Shown: positions 8,874-16,437 of the stretch, one piece after another
Layout of the letters: every line of letters starts with the position of its first letter
How positions within the stretch are numbered: the stretch's first letter is position 1
From: an uncultured bacterium
GTDB lineage: Bacteria > Bacteroidota > Ignavibacteria > Kapaibacteriales > UBA2268
DNA: 23,528 nucleotides
NCBI GenBank assembly: GCA_937875295.1
Contig: CALLXS010000123.1
Location: 1 to 23,528, forward strand
Direction: 5' to 3'
Position numbers and translations under genes: made by a program
Notes under the pieces: model-generated
What the model was told of the DNA's origin: nothing
Databases searched by the model: none
Seen by the model: only the letters and a program-made list of their open reading frames with translations

Positions 8874-8954
8874 AACTTTTTTGAGACTTATGTGTCTATC
8901 TATAAATGAAAAGAATATTTTAGCAAAAAAAAGAACATAAATTAGAGTACAATT

Positions 8955-9743
8955 ATGGATAACGAAAGAAGAGATTTTCTTAAAAAATTTTTAACTTTAT
9001 CTGTTTTTACGAGTATTTGTCCCCATATTGCTTTAGGTGAACTCGTTCCGACTGAAATAGAAAAGAAAGATGATAATATCTTGCAGGGTGTATATGAATT
9101 GGAAATAGAACAATATCCTGACTTATTAGAAGATTATGGAAGCGTAATGATAAAGGTATATAATAGTAAATTAAACTATTATGAAGAAATTTATGTAACA
9201 AGAGTACCAGAAAACATAAAAGCAGAACATTTCTCTATTCTTAGAAATATCTGTCCTCACGAAGGACAATATGTTCTACCTATGCATCCTATCACAAAAA
9301 CTTTTACTTGCTCTGGTCATGGTTCTGTTTTTAATGTTACAGGTAATTACCAATCCGGTCCAGCAGCCGCAGATTTAACTAATTATCAATATTATGCTTG
9401 GGAACCTGGTGATAAGTATTTAAAGATTTTATTTGATTTTTACGATAAAACTGGAATTACCGAAAATGAGCAAATGCATATATATTTGAAAAATAGTCAT
9501 CCTAATCCTTGTGGCGATTATACAAATATATTTTATGGTACTGATGTTGATTCATATATAAATTACGAGATATTTGATCTACAGAGTAATTCAGTATTAA
9601 AATCTAAGAAAGAATATAAGGTAAAAGGCGATTATTCAGAAAAAATAAATTTACAAAATCTTCCTAATGGAGTTTACATCTTAAATTTATATATGAATGG
9701 AATAAGGACTAATTCGTTGAAAATTAATAAAAGTAAAGATTAG
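8955..9743 (+). CDS. Rieske [2Fe-2S] protein with Tat signal and C-terminal T9SS sorting domain
   Basis: A 262-residue three-part exported redox protein. Seen: a twin-arginine signal (ERRDFLKK at 4-11, hydrophobic stretch to about 27); a Rieske domain with cluster ligands C100 and H102 (ICPHEG) and C119 and H122 (CSGHGSVF); and a C-terminal domain at about 178-260 that begins with HPNPCGDYTN and ends LPNGVYILNLY before a basic tail, matching T9SS type A sorting domains. The extra cysteines that form a disulphide in bc1-type Rieske proteins are absent (Q105 and G121), so the site resembles ferredoxin-like or oxygenase-type Rieske centres. Tat fits export of a folded metalloprotein. T9SS would then place it outside the cell. 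A second Rieske gene follows 49 nt downstream. No partner oxidoreductase is in view, so the electron donor and acceptor are unknown. Confidence 0.82.
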   Translation: MDNERRDFLKKFLTLSVFTSICPHIALGELVPTEIEKKDDNILQGVYELEIEQYPDLLEDYGSVMIKVYNSKLNYYEEIYVTRVPENIKAEHFSILRNICPHEGQYVLPMHPITKTFTCSGHGSVFNVTGNYQSGPAAADLTNYQYYAWEPGDKYLKILFDFYDKTGITENEQMHIYLKNSHPNPCGDYTNIFYGTDVDSYINYEIFDLQSNSVLKSKKEYKVKGDYSEKINLQNLPNGVYILNLYMNGIRTNSLKINKSKD

Positions 9744-9792
9744 TATAAATAATTAGAAGAGTATTTACAAGCAGGGAAGATAAAATACAAGT

Positions 9793-10326
9793 ATGGAAGA
9801 TAAAAATAGAAGAGAATTTTTGAGTTTAGGTATCAAAACTATCGGAATATGTACTTGTGCTACGGGTCTAGCTACTTTACTTAATTCTTGTGAATTTTAT
9901 AATGAAATTCAACCATCTTCGCAAGGAATTACTAAAATAATAAATATCGATACGGATATTGACTATAAATCAAATAAAATTGAAAGAGAATATTTCGATT
10001 TTAAAGGCTTTGGAGTCAAAATTAGAATCCCAGATGTGAATTACGGAGTTCCACTGATTTTAGTAAGGATGAGTGATGAAAAAATTATTTGTTTCTCTTC
10101 ACTTTGTACCCACGATAATTGCTTTGGAGACGAAGTAACGGCACCGACTGGGTATTTCGACAGACCTGATTTAGCTGATTATAGGCTCATAGTGTGTAGT
10201 TGCCACGGTTCTCAATTTGACCCATGGCAAGAAGGCAAAGCGATATTAGGTCCAGCCGAAAAGCCGCTAAAACAATTCAAAACTGAATACGATAACACTA
10301 CAAAAATACTAAAAATATTTTTTTAA
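9793..10326 (+). CDS. Rieske [2Fe-2S] lipoprotein with twin-arginine signal
   Basis: A 177-residue exported Rieske protein. Seen: a twin-arginine motif (NRREFLSLG at 5-13), a hydrophobic segment, and a lipobox-like LNSC with Cys33 as the likely lipidated residue. The Rieske site is the high-potential, disulphide type: C105-T-H107-D-N-C110 and C135-S-C137-H138, with ligands C105, H107, C135 and H138 and a probable C110-C137 disulphide, followed by GSQFDPWQEG and the Pro loop region GPAEKPL. It resembles bc-complex or arsenite-oxidase-small-subunit-like Rieske proteins, but no cytochrome b, quinol oxidase or molybdoenzyme gene is adjacent. It probably shares a transcript with the upstream Rieske gene. 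An 11-base repeat GGAAGATAAAA occurs at 9775-9785 and again at 9795-9805, the second overlapping the first codons. The first copy may supply a distant Shine-Dalgarno. Confidence 0.87.
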   Translation: MEDKNRREFLSLGIKTIGICTCATGLATLLNSCEFYNEIQPSSQGITKIINIDTDIDYKSNKIEREYFDFKGFGVKIRIPDVNYGVPLILVRMSDEKIICFSSLCTHDNCFGDEVTAPTGYFDRPDLADYRLIVCSCHGSQFDPWQEGKAILGPAEKPLKQFKTEYDNTTKILKIFF

Positions 10327-10552
10327 AAACAAATCCTATTTCTTAAATAATTTCTTGCTTTTACAAATTAATTATTTTGTATAAGTAATTTATTTATTTG
10401 ATATTTATCTAAAAATTGAATAAATATTATAAAATATTTGAGAAATTCGGAAATTATTACTAAATTGCATATTGCATAATTAATAAAAATATTAATTTAT
10501 GCTAAATACTATTTATACAATTTAAATTTATAATTACTGATACGGAATTACA

Positions 10553-12412
10553 ATGGAATTATCAAAACAAATTCAAGAAGAAATCAACCAAAGACAAAAT
10601 GGAATGTGCGGTCATTGTGGAAGATTAATTGATGAAATTGAAGGTGTGCAAAGAGAATTTATTGCATTAAATTCAAAAGACATAGAACAACCTTCATTAG
10701 AGAAATGTGTGCAAATATGTAACTATTGCACTGAAGAAGTAAAGAATTTAATGTCTGATGCAAACTATGATTTAAAGAAATATAACTTCACTTATGCTGG
10801 ATTTAATGAATATTCTGCTGAAAATAAATTAGATGACTTCAGACAAGAAATTGATTCTGCTATTGAATTCGTAAATAATTCTAAAGATATTAAGGCATCA
10901 AAAAATATTATTAATGAAAAAATTAAAACTTTGAGAAGTCTTGGGTTCGATAAAGAAATTTATGATGATTTTAATTCAAAATTATTTGCAAAATTAAATG
11001 AATTATTTGATTTGCAAAAAGAAGAATACGCAAAAATTGAAGTAGTTCAAAAAGAGAATTACGAAAATATTAAAAATAAATTAGATAGCGTTTATAATAA
11101 TTTGTCTAATCCTGAACTTCAATGGGACAGTATTAAAGAAATTAGAGAAGATTTAATAAAAATCCAAAATGAAATGAATTCCTTAAATTTAAATAGAGAA
11201 AATAAAGATTCTCTTGTAGCAAAATTTAGTGAATCATTTAATATTCTTAGCCAAAAGCAATCTGATGATAGAGAAAAATATGAAATGGAATGCAGTGAAA
11301 ATTATCTAAACTTAAAATCGAAAGTAGATGAAGTATTTGATTTTGCTGCTAATCATCCAATCTTTAAAGAAAGTAGAAGAAGATTAATTGAAGTGCAAGG
11401 AATGTTCAAAGGGCTTACATTAAAGAAAGATAATAGAGAAGAATTGTTCAATAAAATACAGCAAGCTTTTACTGATTTAAATGCAAAACAAGATGCTGAG
11501 AGAGAAGGTTATGGCATTGAAGCTGACGAAAATTATGAGAAAATTAAACCAGTAATTGTAGAAGCAATTAGCATTGCTGACAACTCGACAAACTTCAAAC
11601 AAGCTCGCACAGAGTTAGTCGATGCTCAAGGCTCATTACGAGTGCTTAAACTGAAAAAGGAACAAAGGGAAGAACTTTATGGGCTAATTCGTGAAGCTTT
11701 TGACCGTCTAAACGCAAGACAATCAGAAGAAAGGGGTATTTATGAAAAAGAAACAAATCAAAATAACGCATCAATTATTGAAAAGCTAGATGAAGTAGAA
11801 AAGGATTTAAATAATGATCCAGAATTTAATAAAATTAGAGATATGCTTATTTCTATACAATCAGAAGTAAAATTACTTAACTTAAAAAGAGAACAAAGAA
11901 ATAATGCTTTTACTAAAATTAGAGAACTATTTTCAATTTTAGATGAAAAAAGAAAAAATTATAGACTAAATAAAATTAATCAAAAGCACAATCGATTAAA
12001 TTCAATTAAAAGTAACTTGTCTTCTAGATTGCATAGAATTGAAGAATCAATTTCTTGGGACTATAAATCTTTAAATTTCCAAAAAGAAAAATTAGCTAAT
12101 TTAATAGATAATGAAGAACAAAAAATAATTGATGATATTAATGCTAAAATTCAAATGCATAATGAAAGAATTGTTGAAAAAGAGAATAATATCAATGAAT
12201 TAAAAACAAGGCTAGAAGAAATAGAAAAGGAACTTGAAAATATTGACAAGCAAGATAAAGAGCAACCTATCAAGAATACTGCAATTAACCCTGAAAACTC
12301 AACTATAAGCGACAATAATGAAGTAGTAGCTGAGAATCCAAATTCAGACGAAAAAATAATAAATTCAGACGAAAATATTCCAGCACAAAATGAAAACCCA
12401 GCTGAAAATTAA
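10553..12412 (+). CDS. Coiled-coil/helical-repeat protein with N-terminal zinc-finger (HNH-like) head
   Basis: A 619-residue cytoplasmic protein of unknown function. Seen: no signal peptide; an N-terminal pair of CxxC motifs (C19-GH-C22 and C56-NY-C59) in the arrangement of the zinc scaffold of HNH domains (NGMCGHCGRLI, then VQICNYC) but without a visible HNH catalytic histidine set; four clear helical repeats of about 77-81 residues starting near residues 169, 250, 327 and 404, plus a more diverged one at about 88-168; a charged coiled coil at about 475-565; and an acidic Asn/Glu-rich tail. The repeat pattern (F or R-x-L-x-x-Q, then L-L-K-R-E-ELF) recalls DUF349-type repeats, an unverified resemblance. 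It stands alone, with 226 AT-rich bases upstream and a strong terminator downstream. Confidence 0.75.
   Translation: MELSKQIQEEINQRQNGMCGHCGRLIDEIEGVQREFIALNSKDIEQPSLEKCVQICNYCTEEVKNLMSDANYDLKKYNFTYAGFNEYSAENKLDDFRQEIDSAIEFVNNSKDIKASKNIINEKIKTLRSLGFDKEIYDDFNSKLFAKLNELFDLQKEEYAKIEVVQKENYENIKNKLDSVYNNLSNPELQWDSIKEIREDLIKIQNEMNSLNLNRENKDSLVAKFSESFNILSQKQSDDREKYEMECSENYLNLKSKVDEVFDFAANHPIFKESRRRLIEVQGMFKGLTLKKDNREELFNKIQQAFTDLNAKQDAEREGYGIEADENYEKIKPVIVEAISIADNSTNFKQARTELVDAQGSLRVLKLKKEQREELYGLIREAFDRLNARQSEERGIYEKETNQNNASIIEKLDEVEKDLNNDPEFNKIRDMLISIQSEVKLLNLKREQRNNAFTKIRELFSILDEKRKNYRLNKINQKHNRLNSIKSNLSSRLHRIEESISWDYKSLNFQKEKLANLIDNEEQKIIDDINAKIQMHNERIVEKENNINELKTRLEEIEKELENIDKQDKEQPIKNTAINPENSTISDNNEVVAENPNSDEKIINSDENIPAQNENPAEN
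11057..11987 (+). repeat. Four tandem about-80-residue helical repeats encoded in the zinc-finger protein gene
   Basis: Units begin near 11057, 11300, 11531 and 11762, each opening with an N-Y or N-N pair and ending in LNAKQ/LNARQ-type plus R-E-x-Y residues. They are diverged at the DNA level. The third of these (11531-11761) is richer in G+C and uses CGN arginine codons where the others use AGA. Confidence 0.75.
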
Positions 12413-12439
12413 GAGAAGAATTATTGTTTAAATCAAGAT

Positions 12440-12482
12440 AAAAAAAACCCGAAGTTAAAGTTCAACTTCGGGTAATTTTTTT
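12440..12482. terminator. Bidirectional intrinsic terminator between convergent genes
   Basis: A perfect 10-bp stem ACCCGAAGTT / AACTTCGGGT (12447-12456 and 12464-12473) closes a 7-nt loop. It is flanked by an A-run on the left and a T-run on the right, so it can end transcription from the helical-repeat gene on the plus strand and from the ferredoxin gene on the minus strand. Confidence 0.92.
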
Positions 12483-12495
12483 AAAATATGATTAT

Positions 12496-12684
12496 TTATG
12501 GTTTGATAATGCATTCAGCAGGGCAAACTGATTGGCATTGTGGTTCGTCATGATGACCAACGCATTCAACGCATTTTACTTGATCAATTACATAAATATC
12601 ATCGCCAGCAGAAATTGCTTCTACTGGGCATTCTGGTTCGCATGCACCACAGCTGATGCAATCTTCAGTAATTTGTAAAGCCAT
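12496..12684 (-). CDS. 2[4Fe-4S] ferredoxin
   Basis: A 62-residue bacterial-type ferredoxin, a soluble low-potential electron carrier in the cytoplasm. Seen: the first cluster motif C9-x2-C12-x2-C15-x3-C19-P and a second, expanded motif C38-x2-C41-x8-C50-x3-C54-P. The 8-residue insertion between the second and third cysteines of the second motif is the Allochromatium-type arrangement, known for clusters of unusually low potential. The C-terminal extension common in that type is missing. A good Shine-Dalgarno (AAGGA on the minus strand, 12690-12694) lies just upstream of the ATG. The gene ends at a strong bidirectional terminator. It starts 68 nt beyond the end of the GT-A-like gene and may be read from that transcript or from its own weak promoter. 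Redox partners are not in view. Confidence 0.93.
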   Translation of the reverse strand: MALQITEDCISCGACEPECPVEAISAGDDIYVIDQVKCVECVGHHDEPQCQSVCPAECIIKP

Positions 12685-12752
12685 TTTATTCCTTTTTGCT
12701 TTTTTTGAAAAGTTAATAATTTATCTGAACACGAAACTACTATTTTTTTTAA

Positions 12753-13580
12753 TTATATAAAAATATTTTTTATTTGTTCATCGAATTTATTTTCCCAATC
12801 AATATTAGGAGACAAAAATTTTGATTCTAAATGTGTAGAAAGTGATGGAACAGGGGTAAATAATTTGAATTTTGGATTTATTATAAAATATGGTGTATGG
12901 AGCCATAATTTGGCATAGGTCTTAAGCCAGGAGAGATCTTGCAAAGAATATTTCACATAATAAATAGGATTCATTGCTTTTATTTTTGTAATAGCTAACC
13001 AAAGACTCGCATCGTAATTGTTTTTAGCATAAGTCAGAAATATTTTTTTATTTTTTCTTAATATTTCTTTTTTAGTTAAAAAAGTCATACAAGTTGTATT
13101 TTCTGTACGCCACGAATATCCATTATAATTAATAATTTCTTTTTTATGTTTATGAAAATCTAATGTATAATAATCAAGATGATCATAAGGAGTAACAAAA
13201 TCTGGTTTATGCTCTGATTCGATAAAATCAAGTAGTTGTTGCATGCAATTAGGCAAATAGAAATAATCATCTTCGGCGAAATATACATTTTCAGAAAAAT
13301 TCTGTTCTAAGAGAATTTCTAATTGTTTTTTAAAAGTTAAAGCATTTCCAATTGCATTTGTTTCGATAAATTCAATATTAGTAAAGTATTTATTGAATAA
13401 ATCTTTATATTCTGATGGGCAATTATCTAAGATAGCCCATATTTTATAGTCTATTGATTTTAGAGAATTACTTAAAGAAGATATACATAATTCAGAAAGT
13501 TTAAATTTATTATCTGGAAATACGGCAGGAGTTTTTGATATTCCGGGATAAATTCTATATGCAATTGCAATTTTTTTCAT
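12753..13580 (-). CDS. GT-A-fold glycosyltransferase-like protein
   Basis: About 275 residues, cytoplasmic, no signal peptide. The opening MKKIAIAYRIYPG with a following LSELCISSL and KIWAILDNC resembles the nucleotide-binding half of GT-A transferases, and VYFAEDDYFYLPN at about residue 101-113 looks like the metal-binding acidic motif (EDD in place of DxD). A later VTPYDHLDYY and WRTENTTCMTFLTKKE could be acceptor-side elements, and STHLES occurs near the C-terminus. The start was set at ATG 13580; a TTG at 13595 would add five residues but has no clear Shine-Dalgarno. It starts 15 nt after the protease stop, the last member of a compact minus-strand group. A glycosyltransferase role is likely but the donor and acceptor are unknown. 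Confidence 0.65.
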   Translation of the reverse strand: MKKIAIAYRIYPGISKTPAVFPDNKFKLSELCISSLSNSLKSIDYKIWAILDNCPSEYKDLFNKYFTNIEFIETNAIGNALTFKKQLEILLEQNFSENVYFAEDDYFYLPNCMQQLLDFIESEHKPDFVTPYDHLDYYTLDFHKHKKEIINYNGYSWRTENTTCMTFLTKKEILRKNKKIFLTYAKNNYDASLWLAITKIKAMNPIYYVKYSLQDLSWLKTYAKLWLHTPYFIINPKFKLFTPVPSLSTHLESKFLSPNIDWENKFDEQIKNIFI

Positions 13581-13595
13581 ATTATTTAGAATCAA

Positions 13596-15203
13596 TTATT
13601 CAATCATTTTTATTGATTTATCAATATTTTTAATTGTTTCTGCACTTTGAATATCATTTTTAAATAATATTCTATATGATCCGGAATCTCCCCATTTATA
13701 GAAAGCAATATATGCTTTTAGATAAGTAATTATTAGTTCTTTATCTTTTTCAAACATTTTTTCATCATATACTTTTTTCGATTTAATATATGTTATAAAG
13801 CTATTTAGATAATTGATATCAACCTGATAATTTTTTTCAAATTCTTCTAAATCTTCAAATTTCTGAAAATATTTATAATTGTTGTTATAATAAAATAAAG
13901 AATAGGACAATAAGAAACCATTATTTTTTAGAATGTTGCTTAACTTTGTATAGGGGATTTCATTAGAAATAATATCAGGGAAAATGCCTCCAAAAGACAT
14001 TAATTTTCGACCTTTGCGGGATTTAAATTGAGTGAAATTTTTTGAATTATATTTATTCAATAATTCTTTATAATCCACTTGATCTGAAGAGTTTAGAAGT
14101 TCAAGTTCTGGAATAGAAATATTTTGATTAGTGAAATCTGACCTATTTATTAATCTACCTGATGGAGTATAATATTTTGCTACGGTAATTCTAAAAGCTG
14201 AAGTATCGGTATAAGTCCATGTACGCTGCACTAAGCCTTTACCGGTGCTGATTTGTCCAACGACAATACCTCTATCTAAATCTTGCATTACACCTGCAAA
14301 TATTTCGCTTGCAGATGCAGTTTTGTAGTTAATTACTACAGCTACAGGTAATTTATTATATTTTCCATTAGTTTTATTTACGTAAACAGAGTCATAGACA
14401 TTGCTTTTAGATTTTAGCATTAAAATTGTATCACCTTTACTAGTAAATTCTTCAGTGATTTTAAGCACTTGGTCTAAACTTCCCCCTTGATTGTCTTTTA
14501 AATCGAGCACAAGTGAATTAAATTTATTATTATATTTTTCCATTGTATTCATTATTTCTTCATAGGATTTTGTTGAGAATCTAATGAGTTTTAAATATAA
14601 AATCTTAGTATCTGGTATAATGAATGCAGTAGAGACACTTGTAATTAAGAAATCTTTGCGAGGGATTAATAAATCTATAATTTTACCATCAGAGATTTTT
14701 TTTACTTGTACTTTTACTAAAGTATTTTTTTCACCATTTAATAATTCGTCGGCAGTACTTACTGGTTTTCCAATAAAATTACTATCATTAATTAAAAGTA
14801 TTTTATCACCAGAGGTTAATCCAGCATCATCGGCACTACTTTCTTTGATTACATTTATTATGTTCAAAGTATCGTTTAATTGAAAGAGTTGAATCCCGAT
14901 TCCTACTTTGTTTCCTGTAGATTCATCATTAAAAGCTTTCCATTCACTTGTTGTAAAATATTTTGAATATGGATCTAATTTTTGTAAGAGTGCATTAAAG
15001 GCAGCATCGCTTAATTCATCGACATTAAGACTATCATCATAAAATTTAGCTAATGTCTCTAAAATTATTTTAAATTTAGAAGAATAATTATTGATTTTCT
15101 TTTGATCTGATTCAGAAATTACCATTTGCCCAAATGCTTGTGATTTAAAAGCCACAAGCATAAAGAGCAAAATAAGTGTAATTAATTTAAATAGTGAATT
15201 CAT
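13596..15203 (-). CDS. C-terminal processing peptidase (S41 family), exported
   Basis: A 535-residue periplasmic serine protease of the Ctp/Tsp family, which trims or degrades exported proteins from their C-termini. Seen: a Sec signal peptide (about 1-25); a helical region with DPYSKYFT typical of the family; a PDZ domain at about 95-180 (GIGIQL, then SSADDAGLTSGDKILLIN); and the S41 protease domain with DLKDNQGGSLDQ, the nucleophile Ser297 in TASASEIFAG, and Lys322 in GKGLVQ, spaced 25 residues apart as in the Ser-Lys dyad of the family. A C-terminal extension of about 140 residues follows. The ATG directly follows the stop of the phosphofructokinase gene, so translation is probably coupled. 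Target proteins are unknown. Confidence 0.92.
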   Translation of the reverse strand: MNSLFKLITLILLFMLVAFKSQAFGQMVISESDQKKINNYSSKFKIILETLAKFYDDSLNVDELSDAAFNALLQKLDPYSKYFTTSEWKAFNDESTGNKVGIGIQLFQLNDTLNIINVIKESSADDAGLTSGDKILLINDSNFIGKPVSTADELLNGEKNTLVKVQVKKISDGKIIDLLIPRKDFLITSVSTAFIIPDTKILYLKLIRFSTKSYEEIMNTMEKYNNKFNSLVLDLKDNQGGSLDQVLKITEEFTSKGDTILMLKSKSNVYDSVYVNKTNGKYNKLPVAVVINYKTASASEIFAGVMQDLDRGIVVGQISTGKGLVQRTWTYTDTSAFRITVAKYYTPSGRLINRSDFTNQNISIPELELLNSSDQVDYKELLNKYNSKNFTQFKSRKGRKLMSFGGIFPDIISNEIPYTKLSNILKNNGFLLSYSLFYYNNNYKYFQKFEDLEEFEKNYQVDINYLNSFITYIKSKKVYDEKMFEKDKELIITYLKAYIAFYKWGDSGSYRILFKNDIQSAETIKNIDKSIKMIE

Positions 15204-16418
15204 TTACATATACCTATGAATATCACCGTTATGGCGAGCGAAAGAAGGTTTGTATGGTTCTGGTTCTCTTCCAAAACAAACACCAAGAGATTCGTAAAAT
15301 TCAATTTCATTTAAATCAACATATCTCTGTACAATAGCTTCATTTGTCGGTATATAAGAAACTATATCGTGTTCTACACCTACTACAGTTACGCCAGTAA
15401 TGCCTTGAGTAAGTAATAAAACGGCACCACCTCCACCTTGTTTTCCGAATGCTACATCATATGAAGTAGTTTCGCCTGAGCGAACTAAGTGCCCTAATTG
15501 AACTTCTCTAATTTCAGGTAATGTATAAATATCTTTTACGTAAATACCTTCATTTTTGAGAATTTGTTCCCATTCAGGGTCTTTTTTCATATATTCTTCA
15601 AGTTGCTTTCTTACATAAGCAGCTCCGCCTATTAGTTTCTGATGTCCAAATGAATCAGTTGCTGAAGCAGAATCGGTGAAATAATTTCCATCTTTATTTT
15701 TAATCCCTTCAGCAGTAACAATAATATATGTAGAGCCTTTTACATCGCTATGCAATAATCTTTCAGTATAAACTTTCTTAAAATGTTCATATACAACTTT
15801 GAAATCAACAGCTATTTCGGGAATTAAAATACAATCAGCATCTGCACCTATCCCACCTCTAAAAGCAGTATGGCCAGCATATCTTCCAAATACTTCTACA
15901 ATTAAAGCACGATTATGAGTAGAGCCGGTTGTCCGTAGATCGCGAGTAAACCTAGAAATTCTATTTATAGTAGAGTCGCCGCCTACAGAATAAGTTTGTA
16001 GATCTAAATCCATAGTCTTTGGTACATGAATACATGGAATTCCTTGATTTGTCAAATCGACAACCACAGAGCCAGTGTCGTCTCCGCCAGCAATTACAAG
16101 CCCATCAATATTATGTTTTTTGAGTCCACGCTTAATTCTTTCGTATTTATCAGTATCATTAATTTTAGAGATTTTCACTCTCGAATGCCCTGCTTCAGAA
16201 CCAGCTAAGCCGGAGTAGATTTTGTCAATTTTAAATTCATCTAACACAGGTGGGACAAAAGTTTCTAAATTATATAATCCAGCATATCCATTTGGAATTA
16301 AGCATATTTCAATTCCTAAATGATGTCCCATTTTAGTAGCTCCCATAATCACAGCATTTAATCCGCCACAATCACCACCACTAGTTATAATTCCGATTTT
16401 TTTGATTTTGGTATCCAT
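15204..16418 (-). CDS. 6-phosphofructokinase, probably pyrophosphate-dependent
   Basis: About 404 residues, cytoplasmic, phosphorylating fructose-6-phosphate in glycolysis (reversibly if PPi is used). Seen, numbered from ATG 16418: the phosphate-donor loop TSGGDCGGLN (about 12-21), GGDDTGS at 111-117, PKTMDLD at 133-139 with the catalytic Asp at 137, GGDSTI at about 146-151, and EVFGRYAGHTAFRGG. In ATP-dependent enzymes the second Asp of GGDD is usually Gly, and the Lys of PKT is Gly; Asp plus Lys is the signature of PPi-dependent enzymes, so PPi use is predicted. The ATG was preferred over a TTG at 16427. It lies 19 nt after the kinase stop, and its own stop abuts the protease start codon. 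A related mixed-substrate clade cannot be excluded. Confidence 0.9.
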   Translation of the reverse strand: MDTKIKKIGIITSGGDCGGLNAVIMGATKMGHHLGIEICLIPNGYAGLYNLETFVPPVLDEFKIDKIYSGLAGSEAGHSRVKISKINDTDKYERIKRGLKKHNIDGLVIAGGDDTGSVVVDLTNQGIPCIHVPKTMDLDLQTYSVGGDSTINRISRFTRDLRTTGSTHNRALIVEVFGRYAGHTAFRGGIGADADCILIPEIAVDFKVVYEHFKKVYTERLLHSDVKGSTYIIVTAEGIKNKDGNYFTDSASATDSFGHQKLIGGAAYVRKQLEEYMKKDPEWEQILKNEGIYVKDIYTLPEIREVQLGHLVRSGETTSYDVAFGKQGGGGAVLLLTQGITGVTVVGVEHDIVSYIPTNEAIVQRYVDLNEIEFYESLGVCFGREPEPYKPSFARHNGDIHRYM

Positions 16419-16437
16419 TTTTTTCAATTGTTATTTA

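Noticed and set aside
8880..8900. AGAC/GTCT hairpin after hpt as a terminator
   Set aside because: Only a four-base stem without a following T-run.
10300..10325. AT-only hairpin plus T-run at the end of the second Rieske gene as a terminator
   Set aside because: The stem has no G-C core and overlaps the stop codon; too weak to call.
10475..10501. Near-palindrome CATAATTAATA / TATTAATTTATG around an AAAA loop upstream of the helical-repeat gene
   Set aside because: Almost purely A and T with a one-base bulge; in this composition such pairing is expected by chance and no regulator is indicated.
12732..12739. TAGTTTCG on the minus strand as ferredoxin promoter
   Set aside because: One mismatch to the -7 box and no upstream TTG at the right distance; the ferredoxin may instead be read from the upstream genes.
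13581..13595. TTG start extending the GT-A-like protein by five residues (likewise TTG at 16427 for PFK)
   Set aside because: An ATG follows within a few codons in each case and begins the family-typical N-terminus; neither TTG has a better ribosome site.
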